Assembly: GCA_021776025.1 (NCBI GenBank)
Contig: JAJFGR010000007.1
Span: 372,001 to 436,000, forward strand
Direction: 5' to 3'
DNA length: 64,000 nt
Origin: Alphaproteobacteria bacterium
GTDB taxonomy: Bacteria; Pseudomonadota; Alphaproteobacteria; Micavibrionales; Micavibrionaceae
Position numbers and translations under genes: made by a program. The notes below the pieces were generated by a model. The model worked only from the letters and a program-made list of their open reading frames with translations, was not told the origin of the DNA and did no database searches. Of this stretch, positions 26,535 through 35,834 are shown one piece after another (positions within the stretch are counted from its first letter, which is position 1; the number at the start of each line of letters is the position of its first letter).

Positions 26535-27620
26535 TTAGATTAGGCCGTGTGTGTCTGGTTCTGAAGTGTTGCTGCTTGCGAGTGTAGTGTTTTGATTTGT
26601 CAGGTCGGCCGTTAATTCGGGGTGCACATATACGCCTACAAAGTTTTCAGGAACAGTTCCACCCCAATTGCTTCTGGCTTTGTCTGATACGTAAAGACGC
26701 TCTCCGTCTTTTTCGGCGACCATTTCGACATGTCCGAACCCTGCGCCGCCCTTTTTCCCTGTGAAATTCCGGTCGCGGTCATAGACAATAACGGAACCGG
26801 GTGGTGCGTTCTCAGGGTTTTTTATATCATCGAGTTTCTTCCAGCCATGTTTCGGCAGCGAATCTTTCCATGTGTGACCGTCTCCGTTTTTGTTCTTTAG
26901 GCCAAGCCCTGTAAGAATGTTTGAGACTCCTCGTCCGCAATATCCATTATGTGCGTTGTCTCCTTCGGAAATATCGATGATTTTTCTTGATAAGGCTGCT
27001 GATTGTTCGTTGTTAGGCGCATGGCCATGATCGTGGGCGTCATGGGTACGTTCTGTTGGTTGCTTCTGTTTTGTTACCGTATTGTTAAATGTGCGAGATT
27101 TCTCCCGGTCTTTGATTCCGATGGCCTTTAGTTTTGCTGGGTCGGCGTATTTATGGAGCGCTTTGGCCAGCGGGCTATTTTGATCAATGTCTTTGACATG
27201 CTTGGTAGTAAGATAATCGGCTAATCGGTTTGCTGTTTGCTTGCCCATAAAGCCATCTACTTCTATTCTTGCGTCCGGATCGTTAGTTGAGGCATTCAGC
27301 GCAATTTGCAGCTTAATTATGTCGTTAGGTCTGAGGGCATTGTCTTTTAATGCTAATTTAATATAGCTATCGGCTTGATTAGGATCGGCCAGCATTAAAA
27401 GCCCAAAAGAGGTGGTTTCACCCGGATAGCCGTCATTGTAATATTTATGATCTTTTGAAACATACAGGCCCTGCTCTGTGAGAGCTTGTTGCATTGCCTT
27501 TGTTTCATTTGATCTTTTAGTCAGGCTGGATGTATCGATGAAGGTTTTTCCACCATCGCTTTTTGTAACTATCTTAAGAATTCTATCTAGAATCGAGTCT
27601 GTTGAACCCCGTTCTATCAT
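26535..27620 (-). CDS. Peptidoglycan-binding and CHAP-like hydrolase
   Basis: Predicted cell-wall amidase or endopeptidase. The N-terminal half contains a PG_binding_1-like segment (LQIALN...VDGFMGKQTANRLADYL, about residues 104-136), then a charged linker with a histidine-rich patch (HDAHDHGH, 193-200), then a CHAP/NlpC-like domain with candidate nucleophile Cys228 in NGYCGRGVSN and His297 in GFGHVEMVA. No signal peptide is visible, so it may be released by lysis or a dedicated system, as phage endolysins and secreted effectors are. It runs opposite to nuo, converging on the broken terD-like gene 13 bases away. A good ribosome binding site (AGAGGTGAG) precedes the ATG. Family assignment is from motifs only. 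Confidence 0.7.
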   Translation of the reverse strand: MIERGSTDSILDRILKIVTKSDGGKTFIDTSSLTKRSNETKAMQQALTEQGLYVSKDHKYYNDGYPGETTSFGLLMLADPNQADSYIKLALKDNALRPNDIIKLQIALNASTNDPDARIEVDGFMGKQTANRLADYLTTKHVKDIDQNSPLAKALHKYADPAKLKAIGIKDREKSRTFNNTVTKQKQPTERTHDAHDHGHAPNNEQSAALSRKIIDISEGDNAHNGYCGRGVSNILTGLGLKNKNGDGHTWKDSLPKHGWKKLDDIKNPENAPPGSVIVYDRDRNFTGKKGGAGFGHVEMVAEKDGERLYVSDKARSNWGGTVPENFVGVYVHPELTADLTNQNTTLASSNTSEPDTHGLI

Positions 27621-27877
27621 GTCTCACCTCTATTATACCTTAAGCCCCGTCTGGCGCGGGTTTTCTTGAATTATAAGCGTTATGTATTACTAAAAGGTTA
27701 ATGTTGGTGTTTGGTGGTGCGGTAATGCGTTGTTTTTAATTGTTTTAAGCTGCTTTTTGCCAGACTGCACTGCTTTGAAGTTTTTTCAGGGTGAATACTG
27801 GCTATTTTAACATTTACTTTTTCTTTCAAAGGCTTCACATTGAGCCTCAACGATAACGTTATTTTGAATCGCTTTTC
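27621..27877. other. Intergenic region upstream of nuoH
   Basis: No gene. It must hold the nuoH promoter (the upstream gene is divergent), but I cannot assign one with confidence. GCCCCGTCTGGCGCGGGTTTT (about 27645-27665) can form a weak four-base hairpin before a T run. Confidence 0.4.
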
Positions 27878-28891
27878 ATGCTTGAATTTTTCGCTAATCC
27901 TTATGTTTCTTGGACTGCTTGGACACTGCTTTACACGGTGTTGATTGTGGGCGGTGTATTGTTTGTTGTTGCGTATTACACCTATGCCGAGCGGAAAATT
28001 ATGGGCGCGATGCAGCGCCGTCAGGGACCGATGACTGTTGGGCCGTTTGGCTTGCTGCAACCGATTGCTGATGGGATCAAGCTGTTTTCCAAAGAAACCA
28101 TTATTCCAAGCGGGGCCCACCGCGTGGTATTCTTGTTAGCCCCGATGATGCTCTTTGCGCTCTCGCTCATTGCGTGGGCGGTGATTCCGTTCGATAAGGG
28201 CTGGGTGCTGGCGAATATCAATGTCGGGATACTCTATCTTTTTGCAGTATCCTCCATGACAGTATACGGCGTGATTATGGCAGGATGGGCCTCAAACTCG
28301 CGTTATGCTTTTTTAGGTGGGCTTCGCAGCGCGGCGCAGATGGTGAGTTACGAAGTCTCTATGGGACTTATCATTGTATGTGTTTTGTTATGCACAGGAT
28401 CACTTAACTTACAGGAAATTGTGCTGGCTGATCGGCCTTTTTGGATGCAGGTCTTGCTGTTTCCGATGTTTATCGTTTTTCTGATTTCTATTCTGGCGGA
28501 AACCAACCGCGCGCCGTTTGACTTGCCTGAAGGTGAGTCCGAAATTACCGGCGGGTTTATGGTTGAATATTCGGCGATGACCTATGCGCTGTTTTTTCTT
28601 GGTGAATATTCCGCGATGATTTTGATGAGCGCGATGACAACCACGTTGTTCCTCGGTGGGTGGTTGCCGCCATTTGGCATTACCGCTCTGGCGTTTGTGC
28701 CGGGAATTATATGGTTCGCTATGAAAACGCTGCTGATTATGTTTGTGTTTATCTGGGCGCGCGCGACTTTGCCGCGATTCAGATACGACCAATTGATGCG
28801 TTTGGGCTGGAAAGTGTTCTTGCCGCTGACTTTGTTCTGGGTGGTTTTGACTGCTGGCTTATTGCTTACATTTGATGCGTTGCCGGGATGA
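27878..28891 (+). CDS. nuoH: NADH-quinone oxidoreductase subunit H
   Basis: Membrane subunit that closes the quinone chamber and links the arms of complex I. The 337 residues have eight or nine transmembrane helices, with the conserved [16 protein letters not shown] near residue 36, [21 protein letters not shown] and [16 protein letters not shown]. The next ORF starts within its last codons (ATGA). Confidence 0.97.
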   Translation: MLEFFANPYVSWTAWTLLYTVLIVGGVLFVVAYYTYAERKIMGAMQRRQGPMTVGPFGLLQPIADGIKLFSKETIIPSGAHRVVFLLAPMMLFALSLIAWAVIPFDKGWVLANINVGILYLFAVSSMTVYGVIMAGWASNSRYAFLGGLRSAAQMVSYEVSMGLIIVCVLLCTGSLNLQEIVLADRPFWMQVLLFPMFIVFLISILAETNRAPFDLPEGESEITGGFMVEYSAMTYALFFLGEYSAMILMSAMTTTLFLGGWLPPFGITALAFVPGIIWFAMKTLLIMFVFIWARATLPRFRYDQLMRLGWKVFLPLTLFWVVLTAGLLLTFDALPG

Positions 28892-29232
28892 GGTTTATGA
28901 AAAGCTTATTTGTTGCCTCTTTCTTTGTTGTACTTTTTGCAGGGGTTTCATACGCACAAATTAAATCGGTAAAAAATATTGAGTTTAACGAGTCGTCTTA
29001 CGTTGTATCTGATAGCGCTGTTTTTGTTTATTTTTTGAAGGGGCGTGATGCTCCGTATAAAATTTACGATTTTTCGACCCGCGCTGTGTATGTGTATTTT
29101 GGTGGAGGTGAAGGAAAGCAGCTAGCTACACACAATTTCTCTTCTTTGGCTCAGGGGGAAGTGGATCATATACGGAAAATTGGCTGTGACGGTGCGCCTT
29201 TAAGCGGTTCTTTTAGAAGGTTTTGTAAATAA
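28888..29232 (+). CDS. Small exported protein of unknown function in the nuo cluster
   Basis: Function not recognised. The 114 residues begin with a clear Sec signal peptide ([20 protein letters not shown], cleavage likely after YAQ or SYA). The mature part of about 90 residues has alternating hydrophobic/aromatic strands ([20 protein letters not shown]) suggesting a beta fold, and two cysteines near the C terminus (IGCDGAP and RRFCK) that may form a disulfide. It overlaps the nuoH stop by four bases and lies nine bases before nuoI, so it is embedded in the complex I operon. Periplasmic location makes a direct role in the cytoplasmic quinone arm unlikely; an assembly or accessory role is speculation. 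Confidence 0.75.
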   Translation: MRFMKSLFVASFFVVLFAGVSYAQIKSVKNIEFNESSYVVSDSAVFVYFLKGRDAPYKIYDFSTRAVYVYFGGGEGKQLATHNFSSLAQGEVDHIRKIGCDGAPLSGSFRRFCK

Positions 29233-29241
29233 GGAAAAATT

Positions 29242-29724
29242 ATGGATGGGTTTGCGCGATCATTTTTATTGAGCGAAATTGTGAAGGGGTTTCTTCTGAC
29301 CCTGAAATACATGTTTTTTATGCCGCGCGTGACGATCAATTATCCGCATGAAAAAGGGCCTATTAGCCCCCGTTTTCGCGGTGAGCATGCGTTGCGCCGA
29401 TATCCAAACGGAGAAGAGCGCTGCATTACCTGTAAGCTCTGTGAAGCGATTTGTCCGGCTTTGGCGATTACGATTGAAGCGGAGCCGCGCGAAGATGGCT
29501 CACGCCGAACAACTCGTTACGATATTGATATGACTAAATGCATTTATTGCGGGCTATGCGAGGAAGCGTGTCCGGTTGATGCGATTGTCGAAGGACCTAA
29601 TTTTGAATTCGCCACTGAAACACGTGAAGAGCTGTTTTATAACAAAGATAAATTGTTGGACAATGGTGACCGGTGGGAGGCTCAGCTTGCCGCTAATCTT
29701 GCTGCTGATGCGCCGTATCGCTAA
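29242..29724 (+). CDS. nuoI: NADH-quinone oxidoreductase subunit I
   Basis: The 23-kDa ferredoxin-like subunit with clusters N6a and N6b. Two C-x2-C-x2-C-x3-C-P motifs are visible: [12 protein letters not shown] and [12 protein letters not shown]. The N terminus has the amphipathic membrane-contact helix. 160 residues, normal. Transcription may partly stop after it (see the terminator at 29738). Confidence 0.97.
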   Translation: MDGFARSFLLSEIVKGFLLTLKYMFFMPRVTINYPHEKGPISPRFRGEHALRRYPNGEERCITCKLCEAICPALAITIEAEPREDGSRRTTRYDIDMTKCIYCGLCEEACPVDAIVEGPNFEFATETREELFYNKDKLLDNGDRWEAQLAANLAADAPYR

Positions 29725-29737
29725 GCGCTATTGTTTG

Positions 29738-29758
29738 TACGCATAAGTGCGTATTTTT
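29738..29758 (+). terminator. Intra-operon terminator between nuoI and nuoJ
   Basis: Six-base stem TACGCA (29738-29743) with TGCGTA (29748-29753), loop TAAG, then five T (29754-29758). The stem is short, so termination may be partial. Confidence 0.6.
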
Positions 29759-29770
29759 ACCTTCGAAGCC

Positions 29771-29799
29771 TTGCGTAAAATCTTCTAACAAACTAGAAC
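29771..29799 (+). promoter_or_regulatory. Promoter for nuoJKLMN
   Basis: TTGCGT (29771-29776), 17-base spacer, TAGAAC (29794-29799), 28 bases before the nuoJ ATG and just after the hairpin terminator. Confidence 0.5.
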
Positions 29800-29826
29800 T
29801 AAAAGAAAAACAAGAGACTGTTTTCA

Positions 29827-30441
29827 ATGATCATTCAGGCACTCGCCTTTTACCTTTTTGCTGGTATTTTGACCTTAAGTTCCTTGATGGTGATTACGGC
29901 GCGTAACCCTGTGCATTCCGTACTTTTTCTGATTTTGACGTTCTTTAATTCTGCGGGGTTGTTCATTTTGTTGGGCGCGGAGTTTGTTGGGATGATTATG
30001 GTGATTGTCTATGTTGGCGCGGTCGCGGTGCTCTTCCTGTTTGTTGTGATGATGCTGGATATTAGCTTTGCCGATTTGCGCAAAGGGGCGATGCAATACG
30101 TGCCGATTGGCTTGTTTATTGGTGCGGTGCTGTTAACCGAGCTCGTGCTTGTTTACGGGGCATGGCAATTCGCGCCGGATGTTGGCTTGAATTTAGCCGC
30201 GCCTGCTATGCGGTTTGAAGATGCTACCAATGCCGAGAGCCTTGGGCAGGTTTTGTATACCGATTATGTGCTAGCGTTTCAGCTCGCGGGATTAATTTTG
30301 TTTGTTGCCATGGTTGGTGCGATTGTACTGACATTGCGCAAACGTCCTAGTGTACGTAAGCAATCTGTTGCGGAGCAGCAGCGGCGAAAGGCGGAAGATG
30401 TGCTGGAAATGCACAAAATTACACCAGGCACGGGGATTTAA
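29827..30441 (+). CDS. nuoJ: NADH-quinone oxidoreductase subunit J
   Basis: Membrane-arm subunit with five transmembrane helices in 204 residues. The conserved segment GMIMVIVYVGAVAVLFLFV, containing the pi-bulge helix, lies near residues 56-76. First gene of the distal nuo block; nuoK follows after three bases. Confidence 0.96.
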   Translation: MIIQALAFYLFAGILTLSSLMVITARNPVHSVLFLILTFFNSAGLFILLGAEFVGMIMVIVYVGAVAVLFLFVVMMLDISFADLRKGAMQYVPIGLFIGAVLLTELVLVYGAWQFAPDVGLNLAAPAMRFEDATNAESLGQVLYTDYVLAFQLAGLILFVAMVGAIVLTLRKRPSVRKQSVAEQQRRKAEDVLEMHKITPGTGI

Positions 30442-30444
30442 GGC

Positions 30445-30756
30445 ATGTTTGAAGTTGGCTTAGAGCATTATCTGACACTGGCGGCTTTGCTGTTCACCAT
30501 TGGTGTGTTCGGCATGTTTTTAAACCGCAAAAATGTGATTGTGATTTTGATGTCTATCGAGCTGATGTTGCTTGCTGTGAATATCAATTTCGTATCTTTC
30601 TCAGCGTATTTGGACGATTTGGTCGGGCAAGTTTTTACGATGTTTATTTTGACCGTGGCAGCAGCTGAAGCAGCGATTGGTTTGGCTATTTTGGTAGTGT
30701 TCTTCCGCAATAAAGGCTCGATTGCCGTGGAAGATATTTCGAGTATGAGGGGGTAA
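30445..30756 (+). CDS. nuoK: NADH-quinone oxidoreductase subunit K
   Basis: Three-helix membrane subunit (103 residues) with the proton-path glutamates in [11 protein letters not shown] and [12 protein letters not shown]. Followed after six bases by nuoL. Confidence 0.96.
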   Translation: MFEVGLEHYLTLAALLFTIGVFGMFLNRKNVIVILMSIELMLLAVNINFVSFSAYLDDLVGQVFTMFILTVAAAEAAIGLAILVVFFRNKGSIAVEDISSMRG

Positions 30757-30762
30757 GGGCGC

Positions 30763-32856
30763 GTGGAATTATTAGCAGTCTTTCTTCCTCTGATAGCATT
30801 TTTGGTTGCCGGGCTTTTTGGTAAGCAGATTGGTGATGTCGGGGCGCAAGTCGTGACGTGCGGCGCTCTTATTATTGCCGCGTTTGCTTCGATTATTTTG
30901 TTTTTTGATGTGGCTGTTGGTGGTAACGCCTATACCACCGTGCTGGCGCCTTGGGTGGTCTCCGGCGATTTTGATGTTTCGTGGGCGCTGCGGATTGATT
31001 CTCTCTCTGTTGTGATGATGTGCGTGATTAACGTCGTTTCGGCTTGTGTACATGTGTATTCGATTGGCTATATGAGCCATGACGGAGCTAAGGGCCGGTT
31101 TATGGCCTATCTGTCGCTGTTTACCTTTGCGATGTTGATGTTGGTGAGCGCGGATAATCTTCTGCAGCTGTTCTTTGGTTGGGAAGGGGTTGGGCTGGCC
31201 TCATATCTGCTCATAGGCTTTTGGAATCACAAAAACTCAGCCAATGCGGCGGCGGTGAAGGCTTTCGTTGTAAACCGTATTGGGGATTTTGGTCTGGCGC
31301 TTGGTATTTTTGCGATCTTTGTGGTGTTTGGTTCCATTCAATTCGATGCAATTTTTGAACAGGCGCCGGAACTGGCTGGAACGTATTTTACGTTTTTTGG
31401 GCAGGATCTTCATGCTTTGACGGTTATTGGGTTGCTCCTGTTTGTCGGTGCGGTCGGGAAGTCGGCGCAGCTTGGTCTGCACACGTGGTTACCGGATGCG
31501 ATGGAGGGGCCAACGCCTGTGTCTGCGCTGATCCATGCGGCAACTATGGTGACAGCCGGAGTGTTCTTGGTCGCGCGGATGTCTCCGCTTTATGAATATG
31601 CGCCCGATGCGTTGATGGTTGTAACGGTTGTCGGGGCATCAACAGCGTTTGTTGCGGCGACGATTGGTTTGACGCAGTTTGATATCAAGCGGGTGATTGC
31701 CTATTCTACCATGAGTCAGCTTGGCTATATGTTTTTTGCCCTTGGGGTTTCGGCCTACGGCGCGGCGATGTTCCATTTGGTTACGCATGCGTTTTTTAAA
31801 GCTCTGCTGTTCCTTGGCGCAGGCTCGGTTATTCATGCGATGAGTGATGAGCAGGATATGCGCAAGATGGGCGGCCTCTGGCGGAAAATTCCGATGACGT
31901 ACGGGCTGATGTGGATTGGCTCACTGGCCTTGGCGGGTATCCCTCCCTTTGCCGGGTATTTCTCGAAGGATATTGTACTCGAAGCGGCGTGGGCGGATCA
32001 CACATGGTTCGGGCATTATGCTTACTGGATGGGGATTGCTGCAGCGTTTATGACGGCGTTTTACAGCTGGCGTCTACTAATCATGACATTTCATGGGGAG
32101 TCGCGCGCTTCGAAGAAAGTGATTGATCATGCGCATGAAAGTCCGGCGGTTATGCTCGGGCCTTTGGTGGTTTTGGCTGCGGGGGCGCTTTTTGCCGGGA
32201 TGATTTTTTATCAGGGCTTTGTAGGCTCTGCCTCACATGGTGATGGGCATAGCGTGGAACACGCTGTGGAGCAGGTTGTTGAGGAGCACAGCGAAGATCA
32301 CAAGATAGTGATTGCAGAGGACCATGCGGAAGAGGTTAAAGGTGAAGCGCATACCGTTGAGGAAGAGGCACCCGCAGCTCATTTGCCAATGTCGAAAGAA
32401 GTGTTCTGGGGTGATGCTATTCGTGTGCGCGCTGAAAACGACACAGTTGAAGCCGCGCATAATGTACCGTTTTGGGTAAAGAAACTGCCGCTTGTTGTGG
32501 CGCTTTTGGGGATTGCTTTGGCGTATCTGTTTTATCTGTCTAAGCCGGGACTTCCAGAGAGGTTTAAGGCAATATTTACAGTTCCTTACATGCTTTTCTT
32601 CAATAAATGGTTCTTCGATGAAATTTACGATCGTTTGTTTACACAAACAGCCTTTAAGCTGGGGAATTTCTTCTGGGTTTCGGGGGATCAGAATATGATT
32701 GATCGGTTTGGGCCAGACGGTAGCGTGAAGGCCACGCAGAAGCTGGCCGGTATGTTTAGCCGTTTTCAAACCGGTTTTGTCTTTCAATATGCGTTTGTGA
32801 TGATGATTGCGGTGATCGGCATTCTCAGTTGGTTTGTGTTCAGGAGTGGGATGTAA
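30763..32856 (+). CDS. nuoL: NADH-quinone oxidoreductase subunit L
   Basis: Distal antiporter-like proton-pumping subunit with the long lateral helix. The start is GTG at 30763. Hallmarks are FFGWEGVGLASYLLIGFW, HTWLPDAMEGPTPVSALIHA and the pump lysines in DIKRVIAYSTMSQLGYM. At 697 residues it is longer than the usual 615-660; the extra length is mainly a charged His/Glu-rich stretch at about residues 490-545 (HGDGHSVEHAVEQVVEEHSE and on), between transmembrane helices, predicted to be exposed outside the membrane. Confidence 0.96.
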   Translation: MELLAVFLPLIAFLVAGLFGKQIGDVGAQVVTCGALIIAAFASIILFFDVAVGGNAYTTVLAPWVVSGDFDVSWALRIDSLSVVMMCVINVVSACVHVYSIGYMSHDGAKGRFMAYLSLFTFAMLMLVSADNLLQLFFGWEGVGLASYLLIGFWNHKNSANAAAVKAFVVNRIGDFGLALGIFAIFVVFGSIQFDAIFEQAPELAGTYFTFFGQDLHALTVIGLLLFVGAVGKSAQLGLHTWLPDAMEGPTPVSALIHAATMVTAGVFLVARMSPLYEYAPDALMVVTVVGASTAFVAATIGLTQFDIKRVIAYSTMSQLGYMFFALGVSAYGAAMFHLVTHAFFKALLFLGAGSVIHAMSDEQDMRKMGGLWRKIPMTYGLMWIGSLALAGIPPFAGYFSKDIVLEAAWADHTWFGHYAYWMGIAAAFMTAFYSWRLLIMTFHGESRASKKVIDHAHESPAVMLGPLVVLAAGALFAGMIFYQGFVGSASHGDGHSVEHAVEQVVEEHSEDHKIVIAEDHAEEVKGEAHTVEEEAPAAHLPMSKEVFWGDAIRVRAENDTVEAAHNVPFWVKKLPLVVALLGIALAYLFYLSKPGLPERFKAIFTVPYMLFFNKWFFDEIYDRLFTQTAFKLGNFFWVSGDQNMIDRFGPDGSVKATQKLAGMFSRFQTGFVFQYAFVMMIAVIGILSWFVFRSGM

Positions 32857-32860
32857 GGCT

Positions 32861-34390
32861 ATGGTTGATTTTCCACTCTTGTCCCTGATGACGTTTCTGC
32901 CGGTAGCGGGGATTTTAATTATTCTGGCGATACGCGGTGATCAAGAGGTTGTTGATCAAAACACCAAGCATATGGCTCTGTATACTTCACTGTTTACGCT
33001 GGCCTTTGCGCTATTCATGTATACGCGCTTTGACGGTTCGAGCGCAGAGTTCCAGTTTGTTGAGCACAGCAGCTGGCTAAAGCCGCTTGGCATAAACTAC
33101 CATATGGGTGTGGATGGCATATCGGTGTTCTTTGTTTTGCTGGCGGCTTTCCTGACACCAATTTGTATTTTGTCATCATGGGATGTGATTAAAACCCGCG
33201 TGAAGGAATTCATGATTGCGTTTTTGGCGCTTGAAACCTTCATGATCGGCACGTTTGTTGCGCTTGATACGGTGCTCTTTTACGTGTTTTTCGAGGGGGT
33301 CTTGATCCCGATGTTTTTAATTATCGGGGTGTGGGGCGGCCCGCGCCGGGTTTATTCGGCTTATAAGTTTTTCCTCTATACGTTGCTGGGTTCGGTTCTG
33401 ATGCTGATTGGTTTGCTGACGCTTTATGCTCAAACAGGTTCAACAGACATTCCGACCCTAATGGATAACCCGGTGGCCCGCGATCTGCAGATGTGGCTAT
33501 GGCTGGCATTTTTTGCGAGTTTTGCTGTGAAGATGCCGATGTGGCCCGTGCATACATGGCTACCTGATGCACACGTTGAAGCGCCAACGGCCGGCTCAGT
33601 TATTCTGGCTGGGGTTTTGCTGAAAATGGGAGGGTACGGTTTTTTACGGTTCTCGCTGCCGATGCTTCCCGAGGCCAGTGCTTACTTTGCCGACATGGTT
33701 TATGTCCTCAGTATTATTGCGATTATATATACCTCACTGATCGCGCTTGTGCAGGAAGATATGAAGAAGCTGATTGCCTATTCATCCGTGGCGCATATGG
33801 GGTTTGTGACCCTCGGGATATTCACAGCGACAACGCAAGGGATTGAAGGCGGGATCTTTCAGATGATTAGCCACGGTTTGATTTCCGGGGCGCTTTTCCT
33901 GAGTGTGGGCGTGGTTTATGACCGGCTACATACGCGCGAGATTGAGCGTTATGGGGGAATAGTGAAGAATATGCCGAAATACGCGACGGTGTTTATGATT
34001 TTGATGCTCGGCAGCGTCGGTTTGCCGGGGACATCCGGCTTCGTTGGTGAGTTTCTCATCCTGCTCGGTGCGTTTCAGGTCAATACAGTTGTCGCGGCTT
34101 TCGCTGCGACAGGGGCTATTTTGGGCGCTGCCTATATGCTCATTCTGTATCGCCGGGTGATTTTTGGCCCGCGGACGAATGACGATGCGCTATCGATGCC
34201 TGACCTTAATCAGCGGGAAATTGGTTTGCTGGTGCCGATTGTTTTACTGGTGCTTTGGCTTGGAATATTCCCAGGGACTGTGATGGAAAAAATCAGCCCG
34301 TCGGTTGATAAGCTGATCGGCGAGTATAATGAAAAGCTGGAAGTCGCTGCGGCGCAAGGTGAAACAGAAGAAGAGGGGCCAGAGCGATGA
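32861..34390 (+). CDS. nuoM: NADH-quinone oxidoreductase subunit M
   Basis: Antiporter-like proton-pumping subunit, 509 residues, about 14 transmembrane helices. It has GVDGISVFFVLL, the helix-5 glutamate in AFLALETFMIG, HTWLPDAHVEAPTAGSVILA and KLIAYSSVAHMGFV. The start at 32861 (MVDFPLL) is four bases after the nuoL stop and follows TAAGG; an in-frame start at 32834 would overlap nuoL. It overlaps nuoN by four bases. Confidence 0.96.
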   Translation: MVDFPLLSLMTFLPVAGILIILAIRGDQEVVDQNTKHMALYTSLFTLAFALFMYTRFDGSSAEFQFVEHSSWLKPLGINYHMGVDGISVFFVLLAAFLTPICILSSWDVIKTRVKEFMIAFLALETFMIGTFVALDTVLFYVFFEGVLIPMFLIIGVWGGPRRVYSAYKFFLYTLLGSVLMLIGLLTLYAQTGSTDIPTLMDNPVARDLQMWLWLAFFASFAVKMPMWPVHTWLPDAHVEAPTAGSVILAGVLLKMGGYGFLRFSLPMLPEASAYFADMVYVLSIIAIIYTSLIALVQEDMKKLIAYSSVAHMGFVTLGIFTATTQGIEGGIFQMISHGLISGALFLSVGVVYDRLHTREIERYGGIVKNMPKYATVFMILMLGSVGLPGTSGFVGEFLILLGAFQVNTVVAAFAATGAILGAAYMLILYRRVIFGPRTNDDALSMPDLNQREIGLLVPIVLLVLWLGIFPGTVMEKISPSVDKLIGEYNEKLEVAAAQGETEEEGPER

Positions 34391-35829
34391 TTGATTTTAA
34401 CCTGATCCCGCTTTTGCCTGAAATTTTTCTGTCTCTGATCGGGATGGGCTTGTTGATTGTTGGTGTATCGGAAGGCAACCGCTCAACACGGGTGATTTGC
34501 TGGGCCGCCGCCGCCGGGTTTGCGATTGCGGCGCTGATATTGCTTGGTGTTGGCTGGGAAACGCGCAGTGTGCTTAACGGTATGTTCGTTATGGATAAAT
34601 TTGCAGGATTTATGAAGTTGCTCATACTTATAGGGCTTATTGCCTCGGTTGCGCTTTCTGTCCGGTATCTGGTTCAGGAAGGGATGGAGCGTTTTGAGTT
34701 TCCTATCCTGATTATTTTTGCCGGCATAGGCATGATGATAATGGTATCCGCGAATAACTTGCTGGCGTTGTATATGGGGTTAGAGCTGCAAGCGCTGAGC
34801 CTATATGTGCTGGCTGCCTTCCAACGTAATTCGGTGCGATCATCTGAAGCGGGCATCAAATATTTCGTTTTGGGGGCGCTATCTTCGGGGATGCTGCTGT
34901 TTGGTATGTCCCTGATATACGGGTTTACCGGCTCGATTGATTTTGGGGTTATTGGCCGCACCCTTGGAGAGCTTAACGCTATTCCCTTTGGGGTGACATT
35001 TGGTTTGGTGTTTATGCTCGCGGGGCTGGCGTTTAAAATTTCGGCGGTGCCGTTTCATATGTGGACACCGGATGTTTATCAGGGCGCGCCTACAGCGGTG
35101 ACTGCTTTGTTCGCGATTGTTCCAAAAGTTGCAGCCTTTGCTTTGTTGATGCGCTTATTGTTTGAGCCGTTTATGGCGCTTTCCGACCAATGGTTGCAGA
35201 TTATCTATTTCCTCTCCTTGATGTCGATGGTCGTAGGCGCGTTCGCCGCGATTGCGCAGGATAATATAAAGCGGCTGCTGGCCTATAGCTCGATTGGTAA
35301 TATGGGTTATGCGCTGATTGGTATTGTTGCGGGGACAGCCTCAGGGGCCGGCGCTGTTGTGCTCTATCTCATGATTTACATGGTGATGACAGCCGGGGTT
35401 TTTGCGGTTGTATTGTCGATGCGCCGACAGGGCCTGGCTGTTTATAAGATTAGTGATCTTAGCGGGCTATCAAAAACGGCGCCCACCTTAGCATATGCTA
35501 TGGCAATTCTGATGTTCTCGATGAGCGGCATTCCGCCTGCGGCCGGGTTCTTTGGTAAATTGCTGGTATTTAATGCGGCGGTGACAGAAGGCTATTATAT
35601 TCTGGCAACGCTTGGGATTCTGACATCCGTTGTGGCGGCCTATTATTATTTACGCGTCATTAAAGTGATGTTTTTTGATGAGCCCATCGATGAGTTTGAC
35701 AAGGATATGCCGTTTGCGCGCCGTGCGGTTTTGCTGATATCCATTCTTTTTGTACTGGGGTTTGTCATTAAACCGAGTGTGTTTATAGAAAACTCGTTGA
35801 GTGCCGCGGCCTCTTTATTTACAGGATAA
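34387..35829 (+). CDS. nuoN: NADH-quinone oxidoreductase subunit N
   Basis: Third antiporter-like pumping subunit, 480 residues, about 14 transmembrane helices. It has LYMGLELQALSLYVLAAF, FHMWTPDVYQGAPTAVTA and NIKRLLAYSSIGNMGYAL. Last nuo gene; birA follows after five bases, as in other alphaproteobacteria. Confidence 0.96.
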   Translation: MIDFNLIPLLPEIFLSLIGMGLLIVGVSEGNRSTRVICWAAAAGFAIAALILLGVGWETRSVLNGMFVMDKFAGFMKLLILIGLIASVALSVRYLVQEGMERFEFPILIIFAGIGMMIMVSANNLLALYMGLELQALSLYVLAAFQRNSVRSSEAGIKYFVLGALSSGMLLFGMSLIYGFTGSIDFGVIGRTLGELNAIPFGVTFGLVFMLAGLAFKISAVPFHMWTPDVYQGAPTAVTALFAIVPKVAAFALLMRLLFEPFMALSDQWLQIIYFLSLMSMVVGAFAAIAQDNIKRLLAYSSIGNMGYALIGIVAGTASGAGAVVLYLMIYMVMTAGVFAVVLSMRRQGLAVYKISDLSGLSKTAPTLAYAMAILMFSMSGIPPAAGFFGKLLVFNAAVTEGYYILATLGILTSVVAAYYYLRVIKVMFFDEPIDEFDKDMPFARRAVLLISILFVLGFVIKPSVFIENSLSAAASLFTG

Positions 35830-35834
35830 GAACT

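Noticed and set aside
27604-27640. TATAAT on the minus strand just upstream of the CHAP gene as its promoter
   Set aside because: It is only about 14 bases before the ATG, so transcription would begin inside the ribosome binding site, and no -35 is present.
27645-27665. Terminator-like GCCCCG...GCGGGTTTT before nuoH
   Set aside because: The stem has only four good pairs and there is no plus-strand gene end next to it; kept only as a remark on the intergenic region.
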